From positions 124,001 to 188,000 of the forward strand of contig JAESUZ010005528.1 in assembly GCA_017311185.1 (NCBI GenBank): 64,000 nt of DNA, in the 5' to 3' direction. Under the pieces are notes generated by a model. The model did not search any database. It saw nothing but the letters and a program-made list of their open reading frames with translations, and was not told the DNA's origin. Source of the DNA: Proteles cristata cristata (taxonomy: Eukaryota; Chordata; Mammalia; Carnivora; Hyaenidae). Numbering within the stretch: the first letter of the stretch is position 1; each line of letters opens with the position of its first letter. Positions 1-11,157 of the stretch are shown here, in pieces. A program made the translations under genes and the position numbers.

Positions 1-312
1 TGCATGTCTGGAACACATTCATCATAAACTCAAGGCTGCATTCAAAATTGTGTTAACTCTGTAGTGCCATGGGGCATAAGGACCTCTTCTGATCAGCTTG
101 GATAGTCAGGATTCATAGAGAAGGCAATGCCCTGGAATCGTGTCTTTTTTTAACATTGGCCATTAGAATCTCTAAGTTGAGACCGTGCTGGAAAGTTTCT
201 GAACACACAAAAGCATTAAAAAGGTATGCAGAGTGTAGACTGTTTGAAATTTTGCTTTCTTTATTACAAAGGACTTGGTGGTGTGTCCTCTCCAATAATA
301 TGCAGAATTTAA

Positions 313-324
313 AGTAGCCAGTAG
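313..324. repeat. Target-site duplication, copy 1 of 3
   Basis: AGTAGCCAGTAG occurs here, at 549-560 and at 780-791, bracketing two tandem SINEs. Confidence 0.85.
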
Positions 325-326
325 AA

Positions 327-548
327 GGGAGCCTGGGTGGCTCAGTCATTTAAGTGTCCGGCCTTTGCTCAGATCATCATCTTAATGGTTCGTGAGTTTG
401 AGCCCCGCGTTGGATTCTGTGCTGACAGCTCAAGAGCCTGGAGCCTGCTTCGGATTCTGTGTCCTCCCTTTCTCTCTGCTCCTTCCACACTCACACTGTC
501 TCTCTCAAAATTAAATAAATATTTAAAAATATTTCTTAAAATAAATAT
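327..548 (+). mobile_element. Felid tRNA-Lys-derived SINE (SINEC_Fc type)
   Basis: Carnivore SINE with a divergent head, GGAGCCTGGGTGGCTCAG, a GAGCCCCGCGTTGGATTC core, a CT-rich block and an A/T-rich tail. Flanked by AGTAGCCAGTAG on both sides. The reading frame across it is a repeat translation. Confidence 0.9.
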
Positions 549-560
549 AGTAGCCAGTAG

Positions 561-779
561 AGGGGTGCCTGGGTAGCTCAGTTGTTAAGCATCCAACCCT
601 TAATTCTGGTTCAGGTCATGATCTTGCTGTCCTGGGATTGAGCACCACATTGGGCTCTGTGTGAGCACGGAGCCTGCTTAAGAATCTCTTTCTCCCTCAT
701 CACCTTTCCCCTCATCGTTCACACACACTCTCTCTCTAAAATAAAATCTTAAAAAAAGGAACGAAAGAAAAATAAATGA
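561..779 (+). mobile_element. Felid SINE, tandem copy
   Basis: A second + strand SINE starts directly after the middle target-site copy and ends in an A-rich tail before the third copy at 780. More divergent than younger copies in the window. Confidence 0.9.
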
Positions 780-793
780 AGTAGCCAGTAGAA

Positions 794-3588
794 CCTGAGA
801 TCCATATCTAAGCCAGCCAAGCAATTCTCCATATCTGTTCTCTAGAAATTTGACTATTCATGTCCCCTTGCATACCGAAATACTTTAATGCCATTTATAC
901 AATGGGGTTTCAATTTTGCATCCCATATGTGCTTCAGTAATCTTTGTCAGGAGTTACGGAAACAATAGAAGTATTGCTCATTTTGGTCTTAGACGAATTA
1001 TAAATCAGACACGAATATGTGTTTACACCAGGCAGTTTCCCGTTGCTGCCGATCTTGATCATTTTTTCACATTGGAGCACCATTCACACCATTTCAGTTC
1101 TTGTTTTCATCCATTCTGTTAGCCGGTAATCCATCCGTCATTCTCTCTTGGTGAGATTTTGTCCTCTGGCCCAAACTGTGTGGCTGCTCCAGTCCTGACA
1201 TTGACCAGTAACCGGACAACTGAACGTGGGTTATCCCACTGCTCGCCACAGGCTGTCCTTCCTCTGATTTAACACCCATTTATAAGCTAAGGCAAAGCAA
1301 GTCAGCCTAGTCTGCAGCCCATGAATTTCCATTGCCTGGCTAATTAAGTGATGCTTTCTCAGGCGCTTCCCTTAAACTGTTTCACAAATGCGTCTCCAGT
1401 GTTTTCTTTCAAATCAGCAGCAGCAGAAATGCTAAGAACGTACTGCCATGTCCCCTAGTTCTTGTCTGGACGAGGTATTTCTTTTCAGCCTGGAACCCCA
1501 ACTGATGGCAGCTGATTTTATGAAGAATTTTTCAACCCCTGCCTGTCTTCATGTCTTTTGATTCTTGGAGCAGTGAGCCTGATGGTATCTGTTGTTACCC
1601 ATATCAGGTTGTGACTTGTTTGTGTCATTTATTTATTCTTTGCTTACCTTGATTCCTGGTCCCCTGAACCTTGTTAGAGAAAACCCAGAAGAAATTGGGA
1701 TGGTATCTAAGCATAAATTTGGTGCCTAATGGGTGATGGGGTCTTCTTACCTGCAAAAGATCAGAGGAGCGAATTTTGGGTATCCCTACCCACCTCTCTT
1801 CTGTGTCCAGTGATGATATGTTAGATGATTCTTGAAATTGGCTATGATCAGAGTATTTACCCCATGGAAATCAGCAAACACTGCAAATCAGGGCTCTCCC
1901 ACCCCCTACCCAGAGAGCCAGTTGTTAAATATTTGCTAGCAACACCACTGGGCAAAGGTCAGCCTATATTTGGCATCGTCAGGATTTTACAGAAGTGTTT
2001 GAAAATGTTTCAGAGGAAACTGCAGCTGTTTCTCTAAATCCATGGATCCCAACCCTTTCAGACCCAGTGTCTCCTTTATGTACTAGATATTTTATTACAC
2101 ATTCTATGCCATTCTGAAATGAAATGCATAGATGATATACTCTATCTGCACAAAACTTTTATAAAGAGATCAGCCTAATCCCCAATGATAATATAAATGA
2201 AAAATAAAAGTGATTTACAGTAAATTTGTACTTTAATAAGTACATGTATGAGCAGAACTACACTGGAAAACAGGATGAGGTTAGCCGAATGCTCATACCC
2301 TTATGTAGAACTGGTATGAGAGCATCAGCTACAACGCAGACTGACGAAGTGAGGTTTTGGTGAATCCAAGTCATTTTCTGAAAAGGTGAGCACTTGGCCA
2401 AATTCTCTGCAATACAGAATGTAATCTTCCCTCAGTGCACAAGGTTACTGCATCTTGGAAGTTCCCGTACCTATTAAAACCATACAAAGAAATAGTCTGT
2501 GTATATGTATAAGAAAGAACTCATTTCTAGGTTCAGGTTATTTACTTTTGTAAATTACCTACATTCTGAAGTTGTGTGGAATGTAGGTAGCTCTTCACTA
2601 CACAGAACAGCTGACGTTCTAGTAGCAGCCACCAAATGCCAGCAGTACCCCTGGTCACAAAGGCAAGCAAAAATATCTCCCAAAGACTCACAAAGCAGCC
2701 TAGGAATAGGGCAGCCTTGGTGGAGAACCAGTACTCTAAATCCAGACCAAAGACTTGCCCTCGAGGGCGTGACCTGTACCCCTCTGCTTTGATGGGTTGA
2801 TATCAAAATGGAGAATTTACCAGCTGAAAGGATGGTGAACCCTAGGCATCCAGAGACGAGGTCCCAAGCTACCCGCACGCTCTGCAAGTTGAACAGGTGC
2901 ACAGATAACTGGGAGACCTAGCAGGGGGCTTTGAAGAAGGGGACAGCACAGAAAAGACTCCTGTCTAGCAGGGACATTGCAGCAGGAGCCTGGGAACTAG
3001 GAGGCTGGACGAGGAAGAGGGGTGGGAGCAGCTGACTTGGGGAAAATGGTAAGCTCCAAATGGAATAGCCAGTCCAGCTATAAAAATGGAGTGCTCTCCA
3101 GGAATGGTGGGTGGCATGAGAAGTAGTCTTTTTGGGGCATTACAGAGCTGGGGACTCCTTGGAAATAACTCTGTAAATTACCTAATGGCTCTTGGCTTCT
3201 ATTAATACATTGTGCTCAAGGTGCATCTTAGTGGAGAATGGATAGCAGACAGTTACCTAAAGGAAAATTAGTATTTGCTTTTTCTTTTGTCCTCTGTGCC
3301 TCATTGCCTTTTTTTTTTTTTTTCTGCTGCATTTAATTTCTTGGTTACTTATTTAAAAGATAAAAATTATGTGCTGGTATATTGAGGCTTTGGCATTCCT
3401 TCAGTAGGTGTTGCTAATTAACCAAGGGCCGTAGTTATATAGATGCTGACATAAGGTTTCATCAAAATGCTCTTTGCACTTTAGAGTTAAATATTCAAAG
3501 CTAGTTCTGTAGTGAGTCCTAGCCTCCCCATCTCCACTTATCCAGTGTTTGGCCTGCTCATGGTACAAACTCTTTACCTTCTCATGAT
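794..3588. other. No gene or clear repeat recognised
   Basis: Unique-looking AT-rich sequence with only short chance ORFs. 2041-2210 vaguely resembles an old DNA-transposon relic but I cannot assign it. A T-run lies at 3309-3323. Confidence 0.5.
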
Positions 3589-3600
3589 TGTTCGCTGGAG

Positions 3601-3828
3601 GGGCGCCTGGGTGGCTCAGTTGGTTAAGCGTCCAACTTCGGCTCAGGTCATGATCTCACAGTTCGTGGGTTCAAGCCCCGCATCAGGCTCTGTGCTGCTA
3701 GCCAGCTCAGAGCCTGGAGTCTGTTTCAGATTCTCTGTCTCCCCCTCTCTCTGAGACTCTCCTGCTCCCGCTGCCTCTCACTCTCTCTCAGAAATAAATA
3801 AAACACTAAAACAATTTTTAAAAAAAGA
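3601..3828 (+). mobile_element. Felid SINE
   Basis: Full-length head GGCGCCTGGGTGGCTCAG through to an A-rich tail. Flanked by an imperfect duplication, GATTGTTCGCTGGAG before and GATAGTTGGCTGGAG after. Confidence 0.92.
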
Positions 3829-3924
3829 TAGTTGGCTGGAGCAGTTGTTCTCAAACTTCTTCAATACAAGGATCAATTAAGAGGAATTTTATTTAAAAAT
3901 TCTGTGACTCATGCGTCTCATCCA

Positions 3925-4690
3925 CTTTTTATTTTTTAAGTAAACTGTTTCATTGCAATATACATACAAAGACATGCATAAAGCATAAGTATACACCATG
4001 ATGGATGTTTTTAATAACTGAACATACACATTTAACTGGCACCCAGATCAAGAAACAGAATATGACCCGAGCACCAAAAGCCACTTTGTACCTTCATTTA
4101 TTCACCAGTCCTGACACAAGTATAATAGGTATCTTAACTTCCAATAGTATAGATTAATAAGGCCTGTGTTTGATCTTTATATAAATAGAATCACTGAGCT
4201 GTACTTTCTCTGTTGGAGCTTTTATCACTGAATATTAGTTGTGGCGTTTATCTGCACTTGAATATAGTGAAGTTCATTCTCGTGGCTGGAGAGAATTCTA
4301 TTGCATGAATACCTCATGTTTTATTTATTCATTCTACCATTGATGTATACTTGGGTAGTTTTCTGTTTGGCACTATGATGATTAGTGCTGCTTTGACCAC
4401 TTTTTTGGTACATGTCTTTTTATGTAAACATACATATACATTTCTGTTGGCTGTACAGATAGGAATGGAATCACCACATCCTAGAGTTCAAAGAATGTCA
4501 GATTTCAGTAGATACTGGCAAATGGTCTTCCAAAATAGTTATGTAAATGTCCATGCCCATTAGCCATATATGAAAATCCAGATTTCTTCATACCCGAGGT
4601 GTCATTGTTTATTTGCTTTAATTTTAGCCATGGTGATGTAGTGCTGTTTCATTGTGGTCTTAAATTTTGTTTCCCAGAAAACCAAAAATA
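3925..4690 (-). mobile_element. Old L1 3' fragment, antisense
   Basis: Reads as the reverse complement of an old mammalian L1 3' end. Recognisable pieces include the TATAAATAGAATCA-type stretch (4182), the TTTTATTTATTCATTCTACCAT stretch (about 4319) and the TGGTCTTCCAAAATAG stretch (4523). No intact ORF. Confidence 0.6.
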
Positions 4691-4799
4691 CCTTTGCAGC
4701 CATGGCTGGTGGGTATTCAGCTCAACCACACTCACATGAGCCAACATTATCATAATACAGATTAATGTCTGTACTATACTGGTTGTTAAATATTGTTTT

Positions 4800-4920
4800 C
4801 TATGACAGCTTTATTGAGGTATGATTCACATTAAACTGCATGCCTTTAAAGTATAAAATTTGCTAAGTTTTGAGATAGGTGTAGACCTGTGCACGATCCA
4901 AATAATGAACATATACAACA
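4800..4920 (-). mobile_element. Old L1 3'-end fragment, antisense
   Basis: The CTTTATTGAGGTATGATTCA stretch followed by TAAAGTATAAAATTTGC is typical of old L1 3' UTRs in reverse orientation. Next to an L1 in the opposite orientation. Confidence 0.5.
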
Positions 4921-4924
4921 AAGG

Positions 4925-6275
4925 AAACCATAAGCAAAATAAAAAGGCAACATACCAAATGGGAGAAATTATTTGCAAATTATGTATCCAGTAAGTGATT
5001 AATCTTCAAAACATATAAAGAACTCCTACAATTCAATAGCAAAAAATAAATAAACAATTCAATTTAAAAATGGAGAAAAGATCTGAATAGAGGTTTTTTC
5101 CAAAGAAGAAATACAGATCCCCAATGGATACATGAAAAGGTGCTCAACATCAATAATCATCAGGGAAATGAAAATCAAAGACACAATTGGGTATCATCTC
5201 ATACCTGTCAGAATAGCTATTATAATTTTTATTTCCTTTTTTAATGTTCATTTATTTATTATTTTGAGAGAGAGCATGAGCAGGGGAGAGGCAGACACAG
5301 GGAAAAAGAGAAGCCCAAGCAATCTCCACACTCACCATGGAGCCTGATGCAGGGCTCAATCTCACAATCTTGGGATCATGGCCTGAGCCAAAATCAAGAG
5401 TTGAACCCTTCACTGACTGAGCCACCTAAGCACCCCATGAATGGTTATTATAGAAAATACAAGAGATAAGTGTTGGAGAAAATGTGGGGAAAGGGAACCC
5501 TTTTGCGCTATTGGTGGGAGTATTAATGCAGCCATCATGGGAAAAAAAATGAAGTTTCCTCAAAAACTTACAAATATAACTACCATATGATCCAGCAATT
5601 CTACTTGTAGGTATTTATCCAAAGAAAAATAAAAACACTGACTTGAGGGAAAAGAAACTAACTTGAGAAGATACCTGCACCTCCATGTTCGTTGAAGCAT
5701 TATTTCAGTAGCCTAGACATGGAAGAAATGAGGTGTCCCTCAATGGAAGGGTGTATAAAGATGTGTTATGTATACGCAGTGGCATAGTACTTAGTCATTA
5801 AAAAATAAAGAAGGAAATCTTGCCATCTGGGACAATATGGATAGACCCTGAGGGCATTCTGCCAAGTGACAAATACCATACAATCATATTTGTATGTAAA
5901 GTCTAAAAACAAAAACTGAGTTCGTAGATACAGAGAACAGATTGGTGGTTGCTAGAGGCATGGGGTGGTGGGTAGGAGAAACAGGCGAAGGTCATCAAAA
6001 GTAGAAACTTCCAATTGTAAAGTAAGTCCTGGATATGTAACATACATCCTGGTGACTGTAGTTAATAATACTTTATTTTATACTTGAAAATTGCTTGGAG
6101 AATAGGTCTGAAAAGTTCCCCTCACAAGAAAAAAATGTATAACTATGTACAATAATGAATCTTAACTAGACTTACTGTAGTGGTCATTTCACAATATGTA
6201 CATAAATTGTATCATTATGTTGTACACCTGAAACTGCTATCATATGTCAGCTATATTTTAATTTTTAAAAATAAT
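4925..6275 (+). mobile_element. L1 ORF2 tail and 3'UTR, sense, split by a SINE
   Basis: Decayed L1 3' half. ORF2-like phrases (CAAAGAAGAAATACAGAT, GAAATGAAAATCAAAGACACA) run to 5233, resume after the SINE at 5437 (GAGAAAATGTGGGGAAAGGG, CCATATGATCCAGCAATTCT) and end in a 3'UTR around 6275 (TTGTACACCTGAAACTGCTA). No open reverse transcriptase remains. Confidence 0.8.
5234..5436 (-). mobile_element. Felid SINE inside L1
   Basis: Reverse orientation: AATGTTCATTTATTTATTAT tail, GAGAGAG block, ending GACTGAGCCACCTAAGCACC near 5434. It interrupts the L1 within AATAGCTATTAT / AATGGTTATTAT flanks. Confidence 0.9.
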
Positions 6276-6282
6276 GAATATA

Positions 6283-7100
6283 TCACCACCACCCCTAGAA
6301 ATTTCTCCATATGCTTTTGTAATCTTACCCTTCTGTCCCTCTCTGTTGTCCCAAACCCTGTCTTTAGGCAACCAATGATCTGCTCTCTGCCACCACATAT
6401 TAGTTTGGGTTTTCTTTTCTTTTTTTTTTTTTTAAACAATTCCTTTAAAAAAAATTTTTTTAACATTTATGTATTTCTGAGAGACTGAGAGAGACAGAGC
6501 ATGATCAGGTAAAGGGCAGAGAGAGAAGGAGACACAGAATCCAAAGCAGGCTCCAGGCTCCGAGCTGCAAGCACAGAGCCTGATGTGGGGCTTGAAATCA
6601 CAAGTGGTGAGATCATGACCTGAGCTGAAATTGGACACCCAACCAACTGAGCCACCCAGGCACCCCTAGTTTGAGTTTTCTAGAATTTCCTTATATAAAT
6701 GGAACCATACGCTAAATGTATTTTGTGTCTGTCTTTTACTCAGCATAATTATTATGAAATTCATTCTAGGTTGTAACATGTATCAGTAGTTCATTCCTTT
6801 TTATTGCCAAGAGTTTTTCATTACGTGGATATACCACAGGTGATGAAGTCACCTGATGGGCAGTTGGGTTTCCAGTTTGGGGCTAGAAAGAAATGATTGT
6901 ATGATTTTACACTTCTAACTGGTTGAGAGTTTCAGTATCTCTACATCCACAGCAACATTTGATATGGTGGCCTTTTTCATTTTAGAGATTACAGTAAATT
7001 TGTTGTGGTATCTCATTGTGATTTTAATTTGAATTTCACTAAGAACTAATAATGTTGACATTTTTTCATGTGTTTATTTGCCATCCATATATTTGATGGC
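6283..7100 (-). mobile_element. Old L1 fragment, antisense, split by a SINE
   Basis: Antisense L1 3' sequence flanks the SINE at 6416-6666. Pieces include ATAAATGGAACCATACG, GTTGTAACATGTATCAGTAG, GGTATCTCATTGTGATTTTA. Tail-to-tail with the sense L1 ending at 6275. Confidence 0.65.
6416..6666 (-). mobile_element. Felid SINE
   Basis: Reverse SINE ending CTGAGCCACCCAGGCACCCC. Target-site copies TAGTTTGGGTTTTCT (6401-6415) and TAGTTTGAGTTTTCT (6667-6681) match at 14 of 15 bases. Confidence 0.93.
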
Positions 7101-7476
7101 ATTCCTTTTTTAAATTTTATTTAAATTTTAATATAACATGCAATATTGGTTTCCAGAGTAGAATGCAGCGATTCATCACTTACATACAGCACCCAATGCC
7201 CATCATAACAAGTGCCCTCCTTCGTATCCATCACGGCATCTTGCCCGTCTCCCCCCCACTTCCCCCCATCAACCCATAATTTGTTCTCTATCATTAAAAG
7301 TCTTTTGTGGTTTGTTGCCATCTTTTTATTCATCTCTTTTGTTTCTTAAATTCCACATGAGTGAAATCATATGGTATTTGTCTTTGCCTGATTGACTTAG
7401 CATAATACCTTCTAGCTCCATCCACATTGGTTGCAAATGGCATGACTTCATTCTTCTTGTTGGCTCGGTAATATTC

Positions 7477-7479
<3 letters not shown>

Positions 7480-7513
<34 letters not shown>

Positions 7514-7543
7514 TGTGTCTGTGTCTGTGTCTGTGTCTGTGTT
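7480..7543. repeat. Compound microsatellite (GT)n-(TCTGTG)n
   Basis: About 16 GT units pass into four to five TCTGTG units, inside the antisense L1. Likely length-polymorphic. Confidence 0.95.
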
Positions 7544-8084
7544 GGTCTGTACCACATCTTCTTTATCCATTCATCAGCCTGTGGACATTTGGGCTCTCTC
7601 CATAGTTTAGATATTGTTGATAATGATGCTATAAACATAGAGGTGCACATACCCCTTTGAATCCCTATTTTCATATCCTTTCGGTAAGGACCCAAGTGCA
7701 ATTGCTGGGTCGTAAGGTAGTTCTGTTTTCAGTTACTTCAAGAACCTCCGTATTGTTCTCCAGAGTGGCTGCGCCAGTTTGCATTCCCACCAAAGGTGCA
7801 AGAGGGTTTCCCTTTCTCTGCATCTTTACAAACACCTCTTATTTCTTATGTTGTTAATGTTAGCCATTCTGACAGGTGTGAGGTGATATCTTTGATGATA
7901 TGTCTGCTCGAATTGCTCACTAGGGATGGAGGGTAGGGGGTTTGCTTTCCTAGTTTCAAATTTGAGTTTCTTTATTCTGGATATAAATTCATTATCTCAT
8001 ACATGTTTTGCATGGTTTCCTCCTAATTTTTGGTTTATCTTCTCATAATGTAGAGTCTTTCAAAGAATAGACATTTTTGTTTTT

Positions 8085-8190
8085 GTTTTGTTTTTTAAGT
8101 AGGCTGCACACCCACCGCGGGCTGGGGTCTCATGACCCCATCATCAAGAGTCCCATGTTCCAACAGAGCCAGTCAGGTGCTCCTCGAAAA
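8085..8190 (-). mobile_element. Diverged old carnivore SINE fragment
   Basis: TTTTTTAAGTAGGCTGCACA followed by ATGACCCCATCATCAAGAGT and AGCCAGTCAGGTGCTCC resembles an older CanSINE in reverse, heavily mutated. Confidence 0.5.
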
Positions 8191-8387
8191 AAAAGAAGTT
8201 CTTAATTGTGATAAGATCCACACTGTTAAGTTGGTTTGGTATCTCATACTTTGGTGTTATTTCTAAGAGACCTACACCCACCCTGAGGTCATAAGACTTT
8301 TTCTATGTTTTTCTTTTGAAAGTTGATGTATGCTGAGCTAATTTTTGTATATAGCGTGAGCTTTGGATCAAACCATACTGTTCTCTC

Positions 8388-8417
8388 GTTTTTGTTTTTG
8401 TTTTTGTTTTTGTTTTG
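8388..8417. repeat. (TTTTTG)n simple repeat
   Basis: Five near-perfect GTTTTT units. Confidence 0.85.
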
Positions 8418-8505
8418 CGATGGTTATTGCAAGGTGCTTGCTCTGTTTTTTGAAAAACTTTTTTTTTTCTTCTGGCCTGTAGATAGGTTGAATTAAAGAA
8501 TTAAA

Positions 8506-8728
8506 GGGGCGCCTGGGTAGGTTACTTGGTTAAGCGTCCGGCTTTCGCTTAGGTCATGATCTCGCGGTTCGTGGGTTTGAGCCCCGTGTCGGGCTCTATG
8601 CTGACTGCCAGCTCAGAGCCTGTTTCAGAGTCTGTGTCTCCCTCTCTCTCTGACCCTCCCCTGCTCATGCTGTCTCTCTCTGTCTCCTAGAAATAAATAA
8701 AACATTTTTAAAAATTTTTAAAAAAGAA
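8506..8728 (+). mobile_element. Felid SINE
   Basis: Full-length with head GGGGCGCCTGGGTAGGTTAC and core GTTCGTGGGTTTGAGCCCCG. Ends in an A-rich tail. Target-site copies not clear. Confidence 0.93.
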
Positions 8729-8769
8729 AGCACAAGGCTTATGCCGTGGATTTTATTTGGTTGTTGTTG

Positions 8770-8937
8770 TTGTTGTTCATGTATTTATTTACAGGGGGGA
8801 GGGGAGAGAAAGTGAGCAGAGGAGGCACAGAGAGAGGGGGAAAGGGAGAATTCTAAGCAGGCTCTGTGCAGTGAGATCATGACCTGAGCTGAAATCAAGA
8901 GTTGGACACTTAACAGACTGAGCCACCCAGATGCCCC
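8770..8937 (-). mobile_element. Felid SINE, shortened
   Basis: Reverse SINE from ATGTATTTATTTACAGGG to GAGCCACCCAGATGCCCC. Part of the middle is missing between GCAGGCTCTGTGCAG and GAGATCATGACC. A (TTG)n stretch at 8760-8777 lies at its tail. Confidence 0.88.
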
Positions 8938-9109
8938 ATAGACTGCATTTTTTAAAATGGTATCAGTTAATAATTAGTCCTAATTTTGTTTTGCACATAG
9001 TAGGGCCATTTCAGTTGCCTTGAAACAATAGATCATAGTTGGTACCAATTTTAAATTTTTACCAAGTTGTATGCGGCTCTACTAAACAGTGTCTGCTAAG
9101 AAGGGCTTT

Positions 9110-9275
9110 GTGTTCATTTATTCATTCAATTTATTCATTTGACAAACATTTGTTGAAGGATTTCAATGCCGTGTAATGTTCTTATTATCAGTGTTATTGC
9201 AGTGAAGTGGATAGAGTTCCTGCCGTCACGGAGATTACTTTCAATTATGGGAGATATACAAACAATAAGTGTTTG
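9110..9275 (-). mobile_element. L2-like fragment, antisense
   Basis: TCATTCAATTTATTCATTTG, then AGAGTTCCTGCCGTCACGGAG and ATATACAAACAATA resemble an L2 3' end in reverse. Short and diverged. Confidence 0.5.
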
Positions 9276-9316
9276 CCAGGTAGTTCTAAAGGCTATACAT
9301 TCTAAAACGTAGGCTC

Positions 9317-9529
9317 GGGGCGCGTGGGTGGCTTAGTCGGTTAAGCGTCCGACTTTCGCTTGGGTCATGATCTCACGGTTCGTGGGTTCGAGCCCCGCGT
9401 CGGGCTCTGTGCTGACTGCCGCCTCGGAGCCTGGAGCCTGTTTCAGTCTGTGACTCCCTCTCTCTCTGACCCTCCCCTGCTCACGCTGTCTCTCTCTCTC
9501 TCTCTCTTAGAAATAAATAAAAATATTTT
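9317..9529 (+). mobile_element. Young felid SINE with 13-bp TSD
   Basis: Head GGGGCGCGTGGGTGGCTTAG, (TC)n, then AAATAAATAAAAATATTTT. Perfect target-site copies AAAACGTAGGCTC at 9304-9316 and 9530-9542. Confidence 0.96.
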
Positions 9530-9779
9530 AAAACGTAGGCTCAAGGAACAGAAAGTGATGGACATGACCTAGGGGTCTTGTTTTTTTAAAATCATCAGTG
9601 TTTCAGTTAAGGCAACATATTAAAAAAGACCCAAAGAAAGGGACAGAATAAGTCATATTTATATCTAAACAAAGTATTCCAGGCAGAGCAAAGATAAACT
9701 CAAAGACACTGAAGAAATACATTGGCACATTTTAGAAATAGGCACAGAGGGTTCTTAGGTATTTGAATTAAGAATTTTA

Positions 9780-9998
9780 TTTTATTGTTTTAAACTTTTT
9801 TTAACACAAATTTATTTTCGAGACACAGACAGAGCACGAGCAGGGGAGGGGCAGAGAGAGGGAGACTCAGAATCCGAAGCAGGCTCCAGGCTCTGAGCTG
9901 TCAGCGCAGAGCTCGAGGCGGGGCTCAAACCAGCAACCGTGAGATCATGAGCTGAGCCGAAGTCGGACGCTCAGCCGACAGAGCCACCCAGGCGCCTC
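9780..9998 (-). mobile_element. Young felid SINE with 16-bp TSD
   Basis: Reverse SINE ending GAGCCACCCAGGCGCC. Perfect copies TGAATTAAGAATTTTA at 9764-9779 and 9999-10014. Tail-to-tail with the + copy at 9317. Confidence 0.96.
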
Positions 9999-10199
9999 TG
10001 AATTAAGAATTTTAGACCCTGAGGAAACCATCAGTACTATCGAGTTCTAGGATTGCCGGTAAATTTCATCTTCGAAGCCACTTCAAATGGATTGGTAGTA
10101 AATGCCTGTAGCTGTACTCAGCCACTTTTTTCTGTGACGATCCGTACCATAAATATCTTCAGCCTTGTGGAACATAATGTTTCAGTCGCCTCTGTTGTT

Positions 10200-10320
10200 T
10201 TATAAAAGTAGCCGCAGACAATACATAAACAAACACATGTGAGAGTGTGCTGTGCTCCAATAAAACTTTATTTCACAGCAGAAGGTAGGCCGGACCGGGC
10301 CGTTGGAGGCGGCCAACCTC
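10200..10320 (+). mobile_element. Old nonautonomous DNA-transposon-like fragment
   Basis: GCCGCAGACAATACATAAAC and CCAATAAAACTTTATTTCAC belong to a common mammalian MER element that also occurs at 15440, 36780 and 55505. Only the distal half is present. Confidence 0.5.
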
Positions 10321-10944
10321 CGGGCCGGCATGCTGCTGAGCAGCCTTTCCGGGATCTTTCCAAGGGAAGCACCTTAGAGAGTCTGTCATGGGCTTGCACA
10401 GAGCACCTGAGTCGAGTACATGCCATTGTGAGTTACAACAGGCTCCTCGTGTTACCGATTAGACCGGACAGGTTCTCACAAGCTGTTAGTGGAAAGTTAG
10501 ATCTCTGGGCTCCCAGCTCAATTTTGTTACACTCCGCCTGCCCTTACCTCTTCAGATTTGCCACGAATTACTTTACAAAGAGGACAGTAAGAGAGTTCTG
10601 AAGGTTACCTCCCTCTCCAAGTGCAGCTTGGATGGCTAGAACCAGCCCAGGCCTGGATGGCAGTGTTTCCTGGGAAGCCGTTGGTAATGTCCAGGGTTAG
10701 AAATGAGGGCTTCTGCGGATCTTTCTCACCTTCCGCCTGGGCCACAGAAGTGCACATGAACCTTTGTCATTTCTATCTGGATCCGGAGCACCTCGGGCAG
10801 TGGAAACGAGCTGTGTTCCCCTGCTATTGACCAGTCCTCACCGTGGGAAAAGGGAGAGGAGCCTGGCCCAACTAGGGAAGAAAAGCAGGTCTTTAACGCA
10901 AGGCAAGGGGCTGGGCACTTGTATAAGGGGGTACCAAGATGACC
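10321..10944. other. No gene recognised
   Basis: Moderately G+C-rich unique sequence. The 120-codon frame starting at 10239 begins inside the transposon relic and looks like chance. Confidence 0.45.
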
Positions 10945-10954
10945 CTTTTTCTTA

Positions 10955-11147
10955 AAGGGTCTTAAGTTTGTTTATTTATTTCGAGAAAGAGCAAGAGAGA
11001 GAGAGGGAGAGCGAAGCAGAGAGAGGGAGAGACAGAACCCCAAGCAGGCTCCGTGCTCTCAGAGTAGAGCCTGAGGCAGGCCTTGAAGCCAGGAGCGCTG
11101 AAATCAGGAGTCGGATGCTTAACTGACTGAGCCACCCAGGTCCCCTT
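10955..11147 (-). mobile_element. Felid SINE
   Basis: Reverse SINE from TTTGTTTATTTATTTCGAGA to GAGCCACCCAGGTCCCC. Short target-site copies CTTTTTCTTA at 10945-10954 and 11148-11157. Diverged middle. Confidence 0.9.
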
Positions 11148-11157
11148 CTTTTTCTTA

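Larger units (their letters stand above)
7105..8460 (-). mobile_element. Carnivore L1 3' region, antisense
   Basis: Reverse complement of a carnivore-type L1: 3'UTR from 7105 (AATATAACATGCAATATTGG) into the ORF2 tail. A degraded minus-strand frame at 7330-7701 reads like an L1 ORF2-end translation with a microsatellite inside it. Further antisense L1 continues at 7930-8080 and 8195-8380. A diverged SINE-like piece sits at 8085-8190. Confidence 0.7.

Noticed and set aside
7330..7701. Minus-strand frame with an L1 ORF2-like end
   Set aside because: It is a decayed L1 tail read through a microsatellite, not a host gene; kept only as part of the L1 entry.
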